DNA from: Fragilaria radians
Lineage: Eukaryota > Bacillariophyta > Fragilariophyceae > Fragilariales > Fragilariaceae
Assembly: GCA_900642245.1 (NCBI GenBank)
Contig: CAAAJI010000016.1
Span: 42,358 to 106,357 of the forward strand
Length of the DNA: 64,000 nt
Reading direction: 5' to 3'
Every line of letters starts with the position of its first letter. The stretch's first letter is position 1. The position numbers were made by a program, and so were the translations under genes. The notes under the pieces were generated by a model. The model had not been told where the DNA came from and did not search any database. It worked only from the letters and a program-made list of their open reading frames with translations. Shown piece after piece: positions 33,672-44,899 of the stretch.

Positions 33672-34750
33672 AAAATGGTTATTGGTTTTGCCATTAGGAA
33701 AGTTAAGTCAACGTTTACTTCGGTAGTGTAAAAGCCAGTGATAGGGATAGAAGCAATATTCATTCATTCTATCAGACTGGAGGTATTATCTTAAGTACTC
33801 TAACATTTTTTCACAATTCCTTGATGTTCTCACTTTGATCGAAGCTATATGTGTTCATTACGATTTAGATGTGAACATGTGAAAAACTCACTTGATTTAG
33901 GCCAATATAATTTTGAAAGAGAAGTCATGCTCTCTTATTATCATGAATGGAGTCAGCCTCCATCTAGAATTAAATTCTTAATTCCCGATCAACTTGTCCT
34001 TACTCTCAACATATGGCAAGTTGTTGGTAAATAGAGTCCAACATGACAAAAGAGCAAGTGGGTTTATGAAAAAATTGTTCATGCAAAATTAAACAAAAAA
34101 ATTAGAAGCTTGTTGCAATAGTTGATTACTGACGAGGTACAAATGCTGGCAAAGAAACGTGTATTTCAAATGTATGTATGTTAAGCATAGCTGGTACCTT
34201 GCATATAACGCATATAGAAGCAATGAATCTTATCAATGACTCTGTATTCAAAAGGGTAACTGACCAAAACTATAATGACAGTGTATAAGGTGCATCATTT
34301 GAGATGCTATGTCACAAGCTGGTTAAGTTTATGTAAGAATGCAGGCTATCAGAAAATTCCGATTTGTACGATACATGTCATCCCAAGCAACAAAAGCATC
34401 CGCAAAGGTACTAAATGAGGTGATTTAGCTGTCCCAAAAAGTTAGGAAGTCCTATCAGAAAGACATTATCATGAGGAAGAGTTGATAACAATAATGATTC
34501 TTCTTTTTGAGGTTTCTTGGATACCAGGTCACAAAGAAAAACTCAAAAGCAGGTGAAGCATTCTATATCTTTCTGCTCAAAGGAAAAGAATGTATACCTA
34601 TACTGCCGGTAAAATCATGAAGATTGTCAATGCAGTGTAAAATATGCACTAAAGAAAAGTCTCGGGAACATCAGATTTCATATTATGACACTTTGTACTA
34701 TATTCTACAATCCTAGAAGATAATATTTTATGATTTAAGTTGAACACATC

Positions 34751-34777
34751 GAATTAATCTATAAAAGAGATTAATTC
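34751..34777. repeat. Perfect 10-bp inverted repeat (hairpin)
   Basis: The arms gaattaatct (34751-34760) and agattaattc (34768-34777) are exact reverse complements around a 7-base loop. It lies three bases from the inverted short-repeat copy, so it may mark an element end. It is too AT-rich to be a strong terminator. Confidence 0.6.
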
Positions 34778-34779
34778 AA

Positions 34780-34825
34780 GAGATATTATTTTGTACCAAA
34801 CTTTTGGAGACGTCCAGTGTTGTTA
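34780..34825 (-). repeat. Short dispersed repeat, partial inverted copy 3
   Basis: The reverse complement reads gtactaaca, then ggacgtctcc and ttggtac, matching the 3' block of the copy at 27739-27868 and less closely the copy at 14124-14240. Similarity beyond about 45 bases is weak. Confidence 0.45.
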
Positions 34826-37599
34826 GTACATGCTAATCTAGATGATAAAGATATCAGATACACTAGTACATCTAGAAACAACAAATGACAATAATAATAT
34901 TTGTTTTTTTTGTTCGCAAATTTTAGATGATACCAATTAAAGGTCTCTAAAATTTAGGTGATAATAAATCACATGTGTTTCACGAACCTTTTTACAATTA
35001 AACGGTTTAGCTCTAAAAAAAAGAGCAGTCAAAAGATATTTGACATGCTGTCATAGCCAAAAGACAATCAATAAATCTTTCACGATTAGAAAACAAGAGT
35101 AGTTTTTCATAATTTCCGTAAAATAGGACACAACTTTTACATTTCAATTCTCACATAGAGCACACTTCTCGTCTGGGGTGAAGACAATCCTAAATGTTTC
35201 AAATCGTAGCTTTGTGGGAGGGACAAAGTGTCATAAATGTGATGTAGTATCTGACACTCAGAACCAAGGTGGTTGCCTCCTTGAATTAAGTTACACCAGA
35301 GGGGTATAAGCCATCAGTTTCAGGCACTGTTCACAACCTAAGAAAAATTACGTATTTAAGTATTTTTAGAGAAGCATCAAGCCCTTTCAGCCAACAACAA
35401 TGATGGAAATCTAGATCCACTCGGCAGTACTTCAAACCTTACCAAGCATGGGGAAGGCAGCCCACCAAAAATGCTGAAAAGGCAAATCAGAGCAAATGTG
35501 GGCATCAGCATTTTCCCAAAGCATACTCAAAGCACTTTCCATTCTGAATAAATCACCATTAAAAACAAGCCTACAATTACTTCAAAAGATCACAGCTAAG
35601 TTACTGACTCCTCCCTCATTTGCATTGACAACCATGCTTCAGCATAACAATTAATTCAAGCTCTAGATAAATGAAACCACAAATGAGATGAAAAAGCCGA
35701 CACCTAGCGACACCAAGCGCTGGAACAGCCAAGGGTAAAATACAAGAGAACGAAAGGCGACCACAATCTTTTGTCGTGCAAACCTAGTTCTGGAGGTTCC
35801 AATATAATGTGCCAACGGAGTGATTCTAACATGGGACAGTGCAAACTATAGCCTATACAGACCAGCAATGTACCAATCATGCAATAATGTTACAGGTATT
35901 AAAGTTACACTAAACAAGCCAATATTGATGCATAGACAGACACAGCGTTATAAATCTTCCAAGTCAACATTCTACCAATACAGTACACTACAGAACATGC
36001 GATTCAAACACTGCAACTCATGCCAAATGTAGAGGAAGTGGATCAAGAACCTACAGAAATAAAGGCAAACGGAGAAATAATGTACAGGCACTTAGGGTTA
36101 GCTCACTTGCTGATTACAATGCTATAAACATGGCTAAGTCCGGAACCTCGCTTAAAGCCAATTGACTACTCATAGCTCATAATGGCATTTGTGCTTGCTA
36201 CGGACGATAACCAAGATATCATGATTGATGAAAGTTGAGAATGTATTGTATAAATTCAGTGCTCAGAAAACTATCATTTGTACTAAAAGCATTCTGAAGT
36301 GCTATATACAACCTAGAAATATCACGAAAGATGCATTTAATCAAAGAAATCCTAGATATTGGAGGCACAAACTCAGAAAAGAAAATTGAAAAATCATGAA
36401 AAGAGAAAAAAGAGGACTATGGGTCATTACGTGGAAGTACATGCTTGAAAAACCCTGTACCTGCTTAGCACTTTATTTGAAGATGGATAAGCTCCAGAGT
36501 AATTTCCCGTTAACAAAGTCACCATTAATTATTCGTATATTGATAATATGAATTACCCTCTCTTCTAACTTGTTCGTTGTGGTGTGTATCATGGATACTT
36601 CCAAATTAAGATTTACTGTGGCAAATATAGATTCAGGAATTTGTACAAACTTTCTTATTTCACACATCCCTGTAGCAGTATTCTAACCTTTAAAACATGA
36701 CGTAAGTATTCTTACTCCTTGGCGGTGATTCTTGCGCACACCTGATTTCATAATGGAGAAGTAAGATAACGTTACTGTTGTGGTTATTAGCTCATAAAAC
36801 TTATCAATTATACACTGAGGATTCTATGCTGCTGTGTTCGGAGTCAAAGAAAATTGACACTGTTTCCTCTTCTTCTTCAATCTGCAGATTATCAATGAGT
36901 CGGCTGGATAAGGCAACTGCCACACCATTCTTCCTTCGTGAGAGAGACTCCAATGTTAATTCACATTCTCCACCGAAAAAAGCCTGACTACAACACGGAC
37001 TGACGCCATAAAACCATTGAACGTGGTCTATGTTGACCAGCAAACCTGAACAATGCCTTGTTTGTATCTATGGAAGCACTGTCTTATACGTAGACAGCTC
37101 TCATTTAACGTATGCAGTATCCGGTCGAGAGTGTATGAAATTTTCTCGCCGCTTCAGAATACACGTCATTGAGAAGAATGCTTGAATCTTCAATAAGTCA
37201 ATTAATCTTTGTAAAACAATGAATTGCATAAAAACAGAAACGTTCTATTTATCCTTTACAGCAGTTTCAACTATTTCAAGTAGATGCGAAGTACTTGACG
37301 GCATACTAAGTGACCGTGATTAAATCCTGAAATCTTTTCTTGTAATCATACATGCAACATCTGATCACATATGAAACCCATTGGAGGCAAAAAATAAGTT
37401 TTTGAAATTGAAGGCATGAAAGCCAAGGCAATTAGAGGTTGAGATACGAAAATGGCTTTTGGAATTCGAGGTTTGATTTTCAATGTGCTTTGAAAGTCCT
37501 AGGCATTAAATTGAAGTATGTGAGGTTAGGAAAAATTGGAACTTGTTATCAAATTTAGGGGTCTTTCTTACAAGGGAAGACAAGTTAATGTGCCATATT

Positions 37600-38311
37600 G
37601 TGAGAAAAAAAGGATGATATGGTAGCAAGTATGAGAAAAAAAACTTTAAGAGGCATTTCTTTTGAAAAGCAACATATTGTATTAACAAATTATGTAGATT
37701 TATGAACAAATTGGAGAGTAAACACTCAAAAGGTCCAAAACGACATTCAGGTACTTATTATCCCTTAAGTGCATACTTTCAATATAGAGAAGATGCAACC
37801 GGTCTTACAGTCGCAACTACTGAAGGATTTGTACATCATGTGGCAATTCTTGTTCAAACATAAAATTATTCTTTTAATCTTTTGTGTTCAAACTTTAGGC
37901 TTATTCATGCCTCAAAGGCTTTTGTCTTATTTTGAATATCCAATATTGAAATAAACATCATTTTCTCTAGGAATTCTTTAGCAGAGACGTGTGGCACAAA
38001 AGTGATTTCTAAGACTTGATTTATGTTACATTTCTTTATGTGATCAATTATTTACTATTTAAGCGACTTTGTTTTTTTTCTACTGAAGCAAAAATAAACG
38101 CCTTTTCGTTCAGCTTATGCTTTTATCGTTGAAATCATATAATAATTATTTTTTGTAATATTGAGTGTTATTGCAGTTTTTGAATCAAATTATGTAATTT
38201 TAAAGTCAAAAAATATTTCGATATCAAATACTATGGAAGGATATTAATTTGGTTCCCAATATGAAGTTATTACGGAATTTTTACTTACCGAGTAACGTAA
38301 ATGAAATGAAA
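37600..38311 (+). repeat. Dispersed repeat, copy B (frame 37618-37863, one stop)
   Basis: Partner of 9494-10108 in the same orientation, 28 kb away. It shares a 30-base identical core at 37771-37800 and collinear similarity to atgaaatgaa at the end. Its frame, 37618-37863, reads SAYFQYREDATGLTVATTEG and is in register with copy A but has one TGA at 37663-37665. It also has roughly 75 bases (about 37855-37930) missing from copy A. It ends about 210 bp before the AMBRA1-like start codon and may contribute to its promoter. Confidence 0.8.
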
Positions 38312-38519
38312 CTTGTTTCAAATCTGTATAATCTTTGTATGCCCATAAAGAATAATTCCGGGTTTCAAGGATGACTGCTTGTCCTTCACACATCGTTTTT
38401 CTTTCCTCATTCTTCGGTTAAATTTTCTGTCTGCGGCATTGAGTGCTCAAGCGATACAAGGGTTTGTTCTGAGATTTCGTGTTGGAGGCCTTGCAGCTTT
38501 CTATGAGCAGCATCATTTC

Positions 38520-40688
38520 ATGGACCATTCGGCAGTAAATATGGAATGGTTTGATTTGGATGAGGACTCTTGCGGAGATGATGAAGAATCACAGAAACCT
38601 TGGCCTATCCCTTCGAAAGCGAGAATGGCTGAACTCGAGGCTCGTCGAGAATCAATGCGCCTACAGACGGAACAGAATCGGCGTTTAAACCCTCACAAAA
38701 GAGATGAAAGAAGTATTCTATTGATCTTGCGGGATCGTGAGTTAAATGGAATGAAACATACAATTAAGAAAAGACGCATGCCAATTTCCCACGAACATGA
38801 AATACGTTTATTCGGAGAATATTATTCCATTACGCGCTTTCATGCTGCATTTTTGGATCATTTAGGAGGTAAAGATCAGATAGATGAAAGCGGCTTGCGG
38901 CCTACTTCATCTCTAGCGGTGTCAACAATATCTGTTGCTTTTTCTAGTGATTCTCACACGATGGCCTCAACTCATGGTGATCACACCGTTAAGATTACAT
39001 GTTGTGCCACTGGATTTCTGTTGGCTACTCTCGAAGGTCATCCACGGACTCCTTGGACAGTCAAGTATCACCCTCTTCAGTGCAATATACTCGCAAGTGG
39101 ATGCTTGGGATTTCAAGTTCGTGTTTGGGATTGGAAGCGAGCTTCTTGTTTGCACATGATTCGACTTAACAATGCTATAATCAGCCTTAGCTTTCATCCT
39201 GGAGGGCATATTCTGGCAATCGCAAGTGGATCCAGTCTTCATTTCTGGGACTTTGGAAACTACAATCGTAGGGAGGGAAATGGAGCAAATGTAAATGGTG
39301 CAAGGACAGAAATAGACCAAAGCAGCATGCTACGCTGTGTTCACTTCACACCAAATGGTAAATCAATAATCGTTGGTGGAGTTAATCCCAATTTTGACGA
39401 ACATCAAAGACCTGGACAAGCTCGAGGGGTCAGTTTTTACTTAAAACTTTGGGACTTTGATTTCGATGCAGCACTTCATCCTTCAACTACTCTGGAAGAA
39501 GACATTCGCAGCACTCGGCGAGTGGTACGCTTGCAGCGCAAGCCTTTGACAAATGTAAGTAGAATATCTTTTGGGAGTCAAAAGAAAAGCTTACGTTGAA
39601 TCTGGACATCTCATAAAATCTCTTATTCTTAGCCACGTACTTTAGTCCCACGTGCTCTTCTTTATAACGATGGTGGCTTTGATGTATCTCCTGACGGAAA
39701 GACACTCTGTGCGTGTGCCGAATACTGGCTTCCAGATGGATATGATGACGCAATGGAATTGATGAAACATGAATTGGAAGATAACCTTCAAGAAGCATCA
39801 GGAGACGAGGATGGTCGGGTAATTGATGTTCATTTACCCGAACCTTCCAAAGATCGGGACCTTACACCAGTCCGGTCAAATAAGACAGATATTGACCCCC
39901 CGCCTCCTCCTCCTCCATCAGTGACAGTTATTGTACCTGTGACTCCACCAAATCAAAACCGAAGTAACCTCCCTTTGTCACCACCATCACCTCCTGGCCG
40001 TAGATGGGTCAGAAATCTGAGACGAAGCAATTCTCATCAAGGTTCTATTCCTGTTTCGACACAGACAGTCAATGCTCGAATTGGCGATCGAAACAGCTAT
40101 CAACTTGAAGAAAACTCTACTCCAGGGTCCAGGCAAGTTGTGAAGCAGCTTCCAGTTAGACCTCCTCATCCTTTGTGTGTTGTATCAGCGAAATCGAGTT
40201 ATGCAGAGATGACTCGGAAGCCTGGTCGTTACGTTCCTCATCTAGTGATGGTAAGTTTGGAGACAGAACCTATACCAGAACATATCCAAGTTCAGCGACA
40301 AGCTCGGACACAAGCAACATCTGTTGCCAAAGGGTACCGTCCCAGACTGGGTCAATTAATGGAGGCATTTCCCTTCGAGACTGCAAAAGCATCAGCTGTT
40401 ACTTGCGTTAAATTTTCACCCTCAACTGACTTTTGTCTAGTAGGATATGGAGTGCGTGAGCCACTGTCACCCAACAGCTCCCCAAGTGATTTTCATCCCG
40501 TGACGGCTTTGTATCAAATTCGCGGTGGAATGCGTCATATATCTACTTTATTGAGCGGTGATGATGATGTAAATATTGCTAGATTTCATCCAGATTCTGG
40601 CTATGGCTTTGTCTACGGAACAAAGCAGGGGCGAGTGCGCGTTTTAAGCCCTCGGCCATGGAACTATTACTACTACAATGATGATTGA
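38520..40688 (+). CDS. AMBRA1-like WD40 protein
   Basis: In animals AMBRA1 is a CUL4-DDB1 substrate receptor acting in autophagy and cyclin D turnover. Exon 1 is 38520-39554, the intron 39555-39632 (gtaagt...attcttag, 78 bp), and exon 2 is 39633-40688, giving 696 residues. The diagnostic region is VAFSSDSHTMASTHGDHTVK, then LEGHPRTPWTVKYHPLQCNI, LASGCLGFQVRVWDW, NNAIISLSFHPGGHILAIAS and LHFWDFG, which follows the AMBRA1 N-terminal propeller. After a Pro-rich disordered middle, the C-terminal FNDGGF-type segment (YNDGGFDVSPDGKTLCACAE) and ARFHPDSGYGFVYGTKQGRV close the split propeller. An upstream TTG at 38379 is not a likely start; ATG 38520 gives MDHSAVNMEWFDLDED. Splicing gives 697 codons exactly. 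Confidence 0.85.
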
Positions 40689-41986
40689 AAAATAGTGAGT
40701 ATCTAAAAAATATAAAGAATGCAATCAGCTTGTTTCTTCTATAAACCGTTGTTTAGTGAGAGGTTATCAATAGCTCTTCCTGGCATTTCAGTGGATGTTT
40801 CCAAGTGTTTTTGCCATCATGAATTTTAGAACAAAAGGGTAAGAGTGGAGATGACCTAACCCTCCCATTCCAATGATTCTTAATGCTCCAGATTTGGAAT
40901 TTCCTTTAGCTTACACGATAAGGTCGAACGGAAGTAGAAGGCGCACGGTTGGAATCCCAACCAAAACATAAATGAGCTTGCTATGATAGAGTAGACACAG
41001 ATTTTTACCGCGATGCAAGATACCAAGATTTATGTAAAATCTTTTTTGAAAACGCATGAACTTCAACACCAATTGAAATTGAAGTTGTAAGGCTAAATGT
41101 GAGGCAACAAAATCAGCAATAAAGTTGAATCAAGACATTGTAACCCAATTCCGACTCAGTACATGGAAGAGAAAATGCATTGGAATGGTTTCTAAGTGGC
41201 AGGTTGGAGACAATATGCAGGACATTTGGAAGACTCCTAGAGTGCACCATTGAGAAAATGGCAACAGACTTTCTGTGACTCAAAACAGAAGCATATGATG
41301 AAAAGTTAACTGAAAGTCACATAGAACAGGATAACAATCACTATGAGAGATTGAATTATCATTCGATATCGTTTGAAGGTGACGCAAACGTTTCACTGCT
41401 CTTGATGTTTTATGTCTTGTCAACTCTTGATGATGTAAAAAGTGAGACAGGGGTTTTGGTGTTATTGTTTGTATCATTGCGCTTTGTCTGCCTTATGACA
41501 TTATTGCCTTTCATGTTAATTGTTGTCCCTCTCATGTTGTCATGGAGTCAATAGTGTTGTAATAATTATCATAGTGTTCATTTTCGTAAATGTACATCTT
41601 GTCAAAATTGGTAGCATTATACTAATTGTTGTTGGTGTTGTTCGAGTGACCTTGCAATTCTTGTCATATTTACTTTTGTAACAACCTGTTACTTTCTGTC
41701 ATGGATTTATTTCGTTCTTTTCTTGATGCTTACAGTGTTGCAGAATGTCAATAATTCCTACCATTGTATGGATTGTCTGATATTGTTCCAGCTGATAGCG
41801 TTTTCCCCCATGGATATAAAATCGATTGTGTTTTGTATAATCATGATCCATTTTACACATTTTAAATTTAAGGAAAGTTTTCTCTGGAACTCTTTAGCAA
41901 TTGATGATTGAAAATAGCTTAATGATCTCTATATTGAAGGGTGCATGTTTGAAATCTACTTTTTAAAAAATGCATTGTATTACGAT
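40689..41986. other. Convergent spacer between AMBRA1-like and SNF2-like genes
   Basis: About 1.3 kb between convergent stops. It contains a region rich in tgttgt/gtcatg words (about 41400-41720) with no convincing gene. Both 3' UTRs should lie at the edges. Confidence 0.5.
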
Positions 41987-44236
41987 TTATGATAGAGTGA
42001 AGGCATTTTCCAAAAGTAGAGTCCTAGAACCTTTATCGCAGCGCAATATATCCGCAACTGATTCAAGAGCATTTCGATCGCTTCTCTTGAGGGCTTCGCC
42101 CTGATTTTTCCCATCCATGTAAGGCGTGAAGAACAAGAATCGACTTGCAGAGTTTACAGCTAGTGCAGCTTTAGCTCTCAGAGTACTAGTTTTGGCAGTG
42201 AAACTTTTCCGACCAAGTTCATCGACGAAGATTATCCTTCTCCAATCAAGACTATGTAAAACGCTGAGTTTCTCGAATCTTTCATCGTCATCTGAATCTC
42301 GCGAACATATCCAGCCATCAGAGCTGTTTTCCTTACGAATAACATGGCCATTTTGATCGAGGCACACTACCAAATCCTTTGACATGATCGCATCAAACGT
42401 AGATAAAACGACATCAAATGATTTATATCTTGCTGCTGAGCTTTTCCGTGTTCTCTCGCAAAGAGGTAGCATTGCGTGATTAATGACGGAGAATGCAGAT
42501 TTCTCGAGAAAAGTTCTGGCAAATACTTCGGTGTCTTCTTTAGACCTGCAGATAACGAGAGTTTTTCCCAATTGGGTGACATCACTCAGTCGGGTTTCGT
42601 GGTCTTCGCTTGAATCAATAACTGTACAGAGTGTAGCTTCTGCAATTTGCTGCAGTTTAGTGGCAAAAATCAGCCCATGCATAGGCTTTGAACACGGATT
42701 GTCTAGTTTTAAGATCCAGTTCACCAGCTTAAGCACATGATGTCCCTTTCCATTGCCATATTTTGACAAAATCTCGTGATTGGTTAAGCATCCTGAATTA
42801 GAATCTTTAATTGCTCTTGTAGTCTTCAGCATCTTCATGCTCAACGGATTGTAAATCGCATGTCCTTTCAATGAGACGTTAACAGGAATTTCTTGAAGTA
42901 TAGAATATTCATCTGTAATCTTCCATCGAATTCTTCCTTGATGGTCTAAAGCTGATCCAGTTGTTTGAATTGTGTCGTTTAAAATTCTTAAATCACTTTG
43001 TTCATAGCAATGACTAGAATCACGCATGAATGGTAAAGTATTGGAAATTATAGGGGATTGCGAAGCAGCAAAAATATCATCGACTTCTGCATCTATTCCA
43101 TAGACTCGAGAGTAAGGGGAGATGTAATCGAAGTGACCTGTCGTATCACATTGAAAGCTTTGCTTTGATTCATTGCATAACTTAAGCCTAGATGTGTCTT
43201 CCCCGTTTCGCCATTCACTAAAAGAAGCCGATCGTTTTTGACGGCTTCTCGCTTGCCTAAATGGAGTTGTGATCATATCAGGTGAATTTAAATTAACTAA
43301 ATCTCTTCGAACTTGCTCAACAGAATCCAAAGAATTTTCCGATGCACTTTTATCTGGACTTGAGGCGTTTTGAGGAATGTCGCTACACTTCTTTTTCACG
43401 TCAGAAGTGACTTGAGAATTCTCCAATGTTAGCTCATGTAACGCTTTGCCATTCAAGAAACTCGAGGAGAGTGGTGAAAGTAAGGCAAAGGATTGATTCT
43501 CGAGGTTAGAGTCGTCTTTCAGCTGTCTTTCGCTCACTTCAGTAGGAGCAGGTGAATCGATGAAAGATACATCAGTAGTTTGATGAACATCTTCAAAAAG
43601 TCTTTTCGTGGAATCTTTTTTCATTCTCTGACTACAAGCTGTATGACATTGAGAGCTTCGGCTCTCAATTCTTTCTAAAAGATGCCTTACCCTTTCAATT
43701 TCCAGCACCTTGTCCTTATCAGAGAGATCGCCGAAAACAACCCAGGTTTTAGACATCTTTCGCATCATCGAAATGCGCTCATCAATGTATTTTTCGTATT
43801 GGCTCTTATATAAACTTTCTGCGCGAGATATTCGTTTCTGGAAAGTGCAAGGGAAATCTGAAATTATAAAACCCACTTCGTCCATAACCTTCTTGCCACT
43901 CTCAATTGTCTCAGTATTACCGTAATCGCCACTTTTCAAACTCGCCCTGTAAGGGTTGGAGACATTACCATCTCCCGACGAAGTTGGGAAAGCAACTTCA
44001 TCATCGAGAGTAGTTACATCAGGATCTTCATTTTTTTCTGTCTCTATACTCTGAGAACCACAAATGGGAGAACATGGAAGAATCTCAAAATGATCAAAAT
44101 GTTGCAATAATTTGATGGAACTTTCAATTTCAGTTTTGAAGGGTGTGGATGCGTCGAACGATCCTATTATTCGGTTTGATGGATTGAACTCAATTGTGTT
44201 TTCATCAGTGACCAGGATCTTCATTAAAGACGGCAT
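41987..44236 (-). CDS. SNF2-like protein with degenerate ATPase motifs, truncated lobe
   Basis: A 749-residue single exon from ATG 44236 (a TTG 18 bases upstream is not favoured). Residues 1-440 are mostly disordered, with a helical stretch (YKSQYEKYIDERISMMRKMS). The C-terminal third resembles the first RecA-like lobe of SNF2 ATPases: HHVLKLVNWILKLDN, then HGLIFATKLQQIAEATL where Walker A (DEMGLGKT) would be, KTLVICRSKEDTEVFARTF (motif Ia), FDVVLSTFDAIMSKD, SVLHSLDWRRIIFVDELGRK (motif II, DELG instead of DEAH) and ASRFLFFTPYMDG (motif III). The second lobe is absent. Known SNF2 enzymes need Walker A Lys and DExH, so this is probably a non-catalytic homologue. The alignment is by eye. Confidence 0.6.
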   Translation of the reverse strand: MPSLMKILVTDENTIEFNPSNRIIGSFDASTPFKTEIESSIKLLQHFDHFEILPCSPICGSQSIETEKNEDPDVTTLDDEVAFPTSSGDGNVSNPYRASLKSGDYGNTETIESGKKVMDEVGFIISDFPCTFQKRISRAESLYKSQYEKYIDERISMMRKMSKTWVVFGDLSDKDKVLEIERVRHLLERIESRSSQCHTACSQRMKKDSTKRLFEDVHQTTDVSFIDSPAPTEVSERQLKDDSNLENQSFALLSPLSSSFLNGKALHELTLENSQVTSDVKKKCSDIPQNASSPDKSASENSLDSVEQVRRDLVNLNSPDMITTPFRQARSRQKRSASFSEWRNGEDTSRLKLCNESKQSFQCDTTGHFDYISPYSRVYGIDAEVDDIFAASQSPIISNTLPFMRDSSHCYEQSDLRILNDTIQTTGSALDHQGRIRWKITDEYSILQEIPVNVSLKGHAIYNPLSMKMLKTTRAIKDSNSGCLTNHEILSKYGNGKGHHVLKLVNWILKLDNPCSKPMHGLIFATKLQQIAEATLCTVIDSSEDHETRLSDVTQLGKTLVICRSKEDTEVFARTFLEKSAFSVINHAMLPLCERTRKSSAARYKSFDVVLSTFDAIMSKDLVVCLDQNGHVIRKENSSDGWICSRDSDDDERFEKLSVLHSLDWRRIIFVDELGRKSFTAKTSTLRAKAALAVNSASRFLFFTPYMDGKNQGEALKRSDRNALESVADILRCDKGSRTLLLENAFTLS

Positions 44237-44899
44237 ATTGCCGTTTTTTCTCAAATTATGAGTTCAGCGAAATGTAAGTGATGCAGCATAGAAGAAAAAA
44301 ACTGAAAATCTTGTTTCTTAACCGTTGAAAACTAACTTAATATTAAATAACTCCGAGAAGAAAAGGCATAGAGATTGTAGATTGGGAGGTCCATTGGTTG
44401 ATAACTTCAATGAAAGGCATCAAAGACCTAAGTCAAATATGGCAATACTGTGTCAAGAGATATCAACAACCCACAATTACGGATATCACTTCAGGATATG
44501 GCTTGTGCGTTCAAACACTAGAAGTGTGTTGTGACAGGTAAGAGATTGATTCTAAGTGTGTCATTCCAATAATTTTCCTTATTAAAGGAACTGGAAATGA
44601 GCGGAAAAGGACTAGGGCGTTCACCCATCCTGCAAGATATCCATAAAAAGAGTTGCAAAATCAATGGTGTTTGTTTCTACACAGTAAACCATTCTTTATC
44701 TTTGTTGCGCATTCAATTTCCCTTGTCTATCATTAAAAAAAAACAGAGTGAAAGCTATTACTCATTGAATGGTGGTTGAATGTAGAAAACGAAAGCGTTT
44801 CATTCTTTTAGTTCTAGGCAATGTCTTTTTGTACTATGAACATTTCACTATACCAAGAAGGGATGAGTTACATTTTACGTCCAAAGTACCTCACTTGGA
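44237..44899. other. Spacer between SNF2-like and SWEET genes
   Basis: About 660 bp upstream of the SNF2-like gene and downstream of the SWEET gene (both minus). No gene or repeat was seen. It should hold the SNF2-like promoter and the SWEET 3' end. Confidence 0.5.

Larger units (their letters stand above)
33672..37599. other. Gene-poor stretch downstream of SET gene
   Basis: About 3.9 kb without an intact gene. Contents seen: a hairpin at 34751-34777, an inverted partial copy of the short repeat at 34780-34825, and an 88-codon minus-strand open frame at 36804-37067 without an ATG start. The rest is AT-rich with nothing recognised. Confidence 0.5.
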
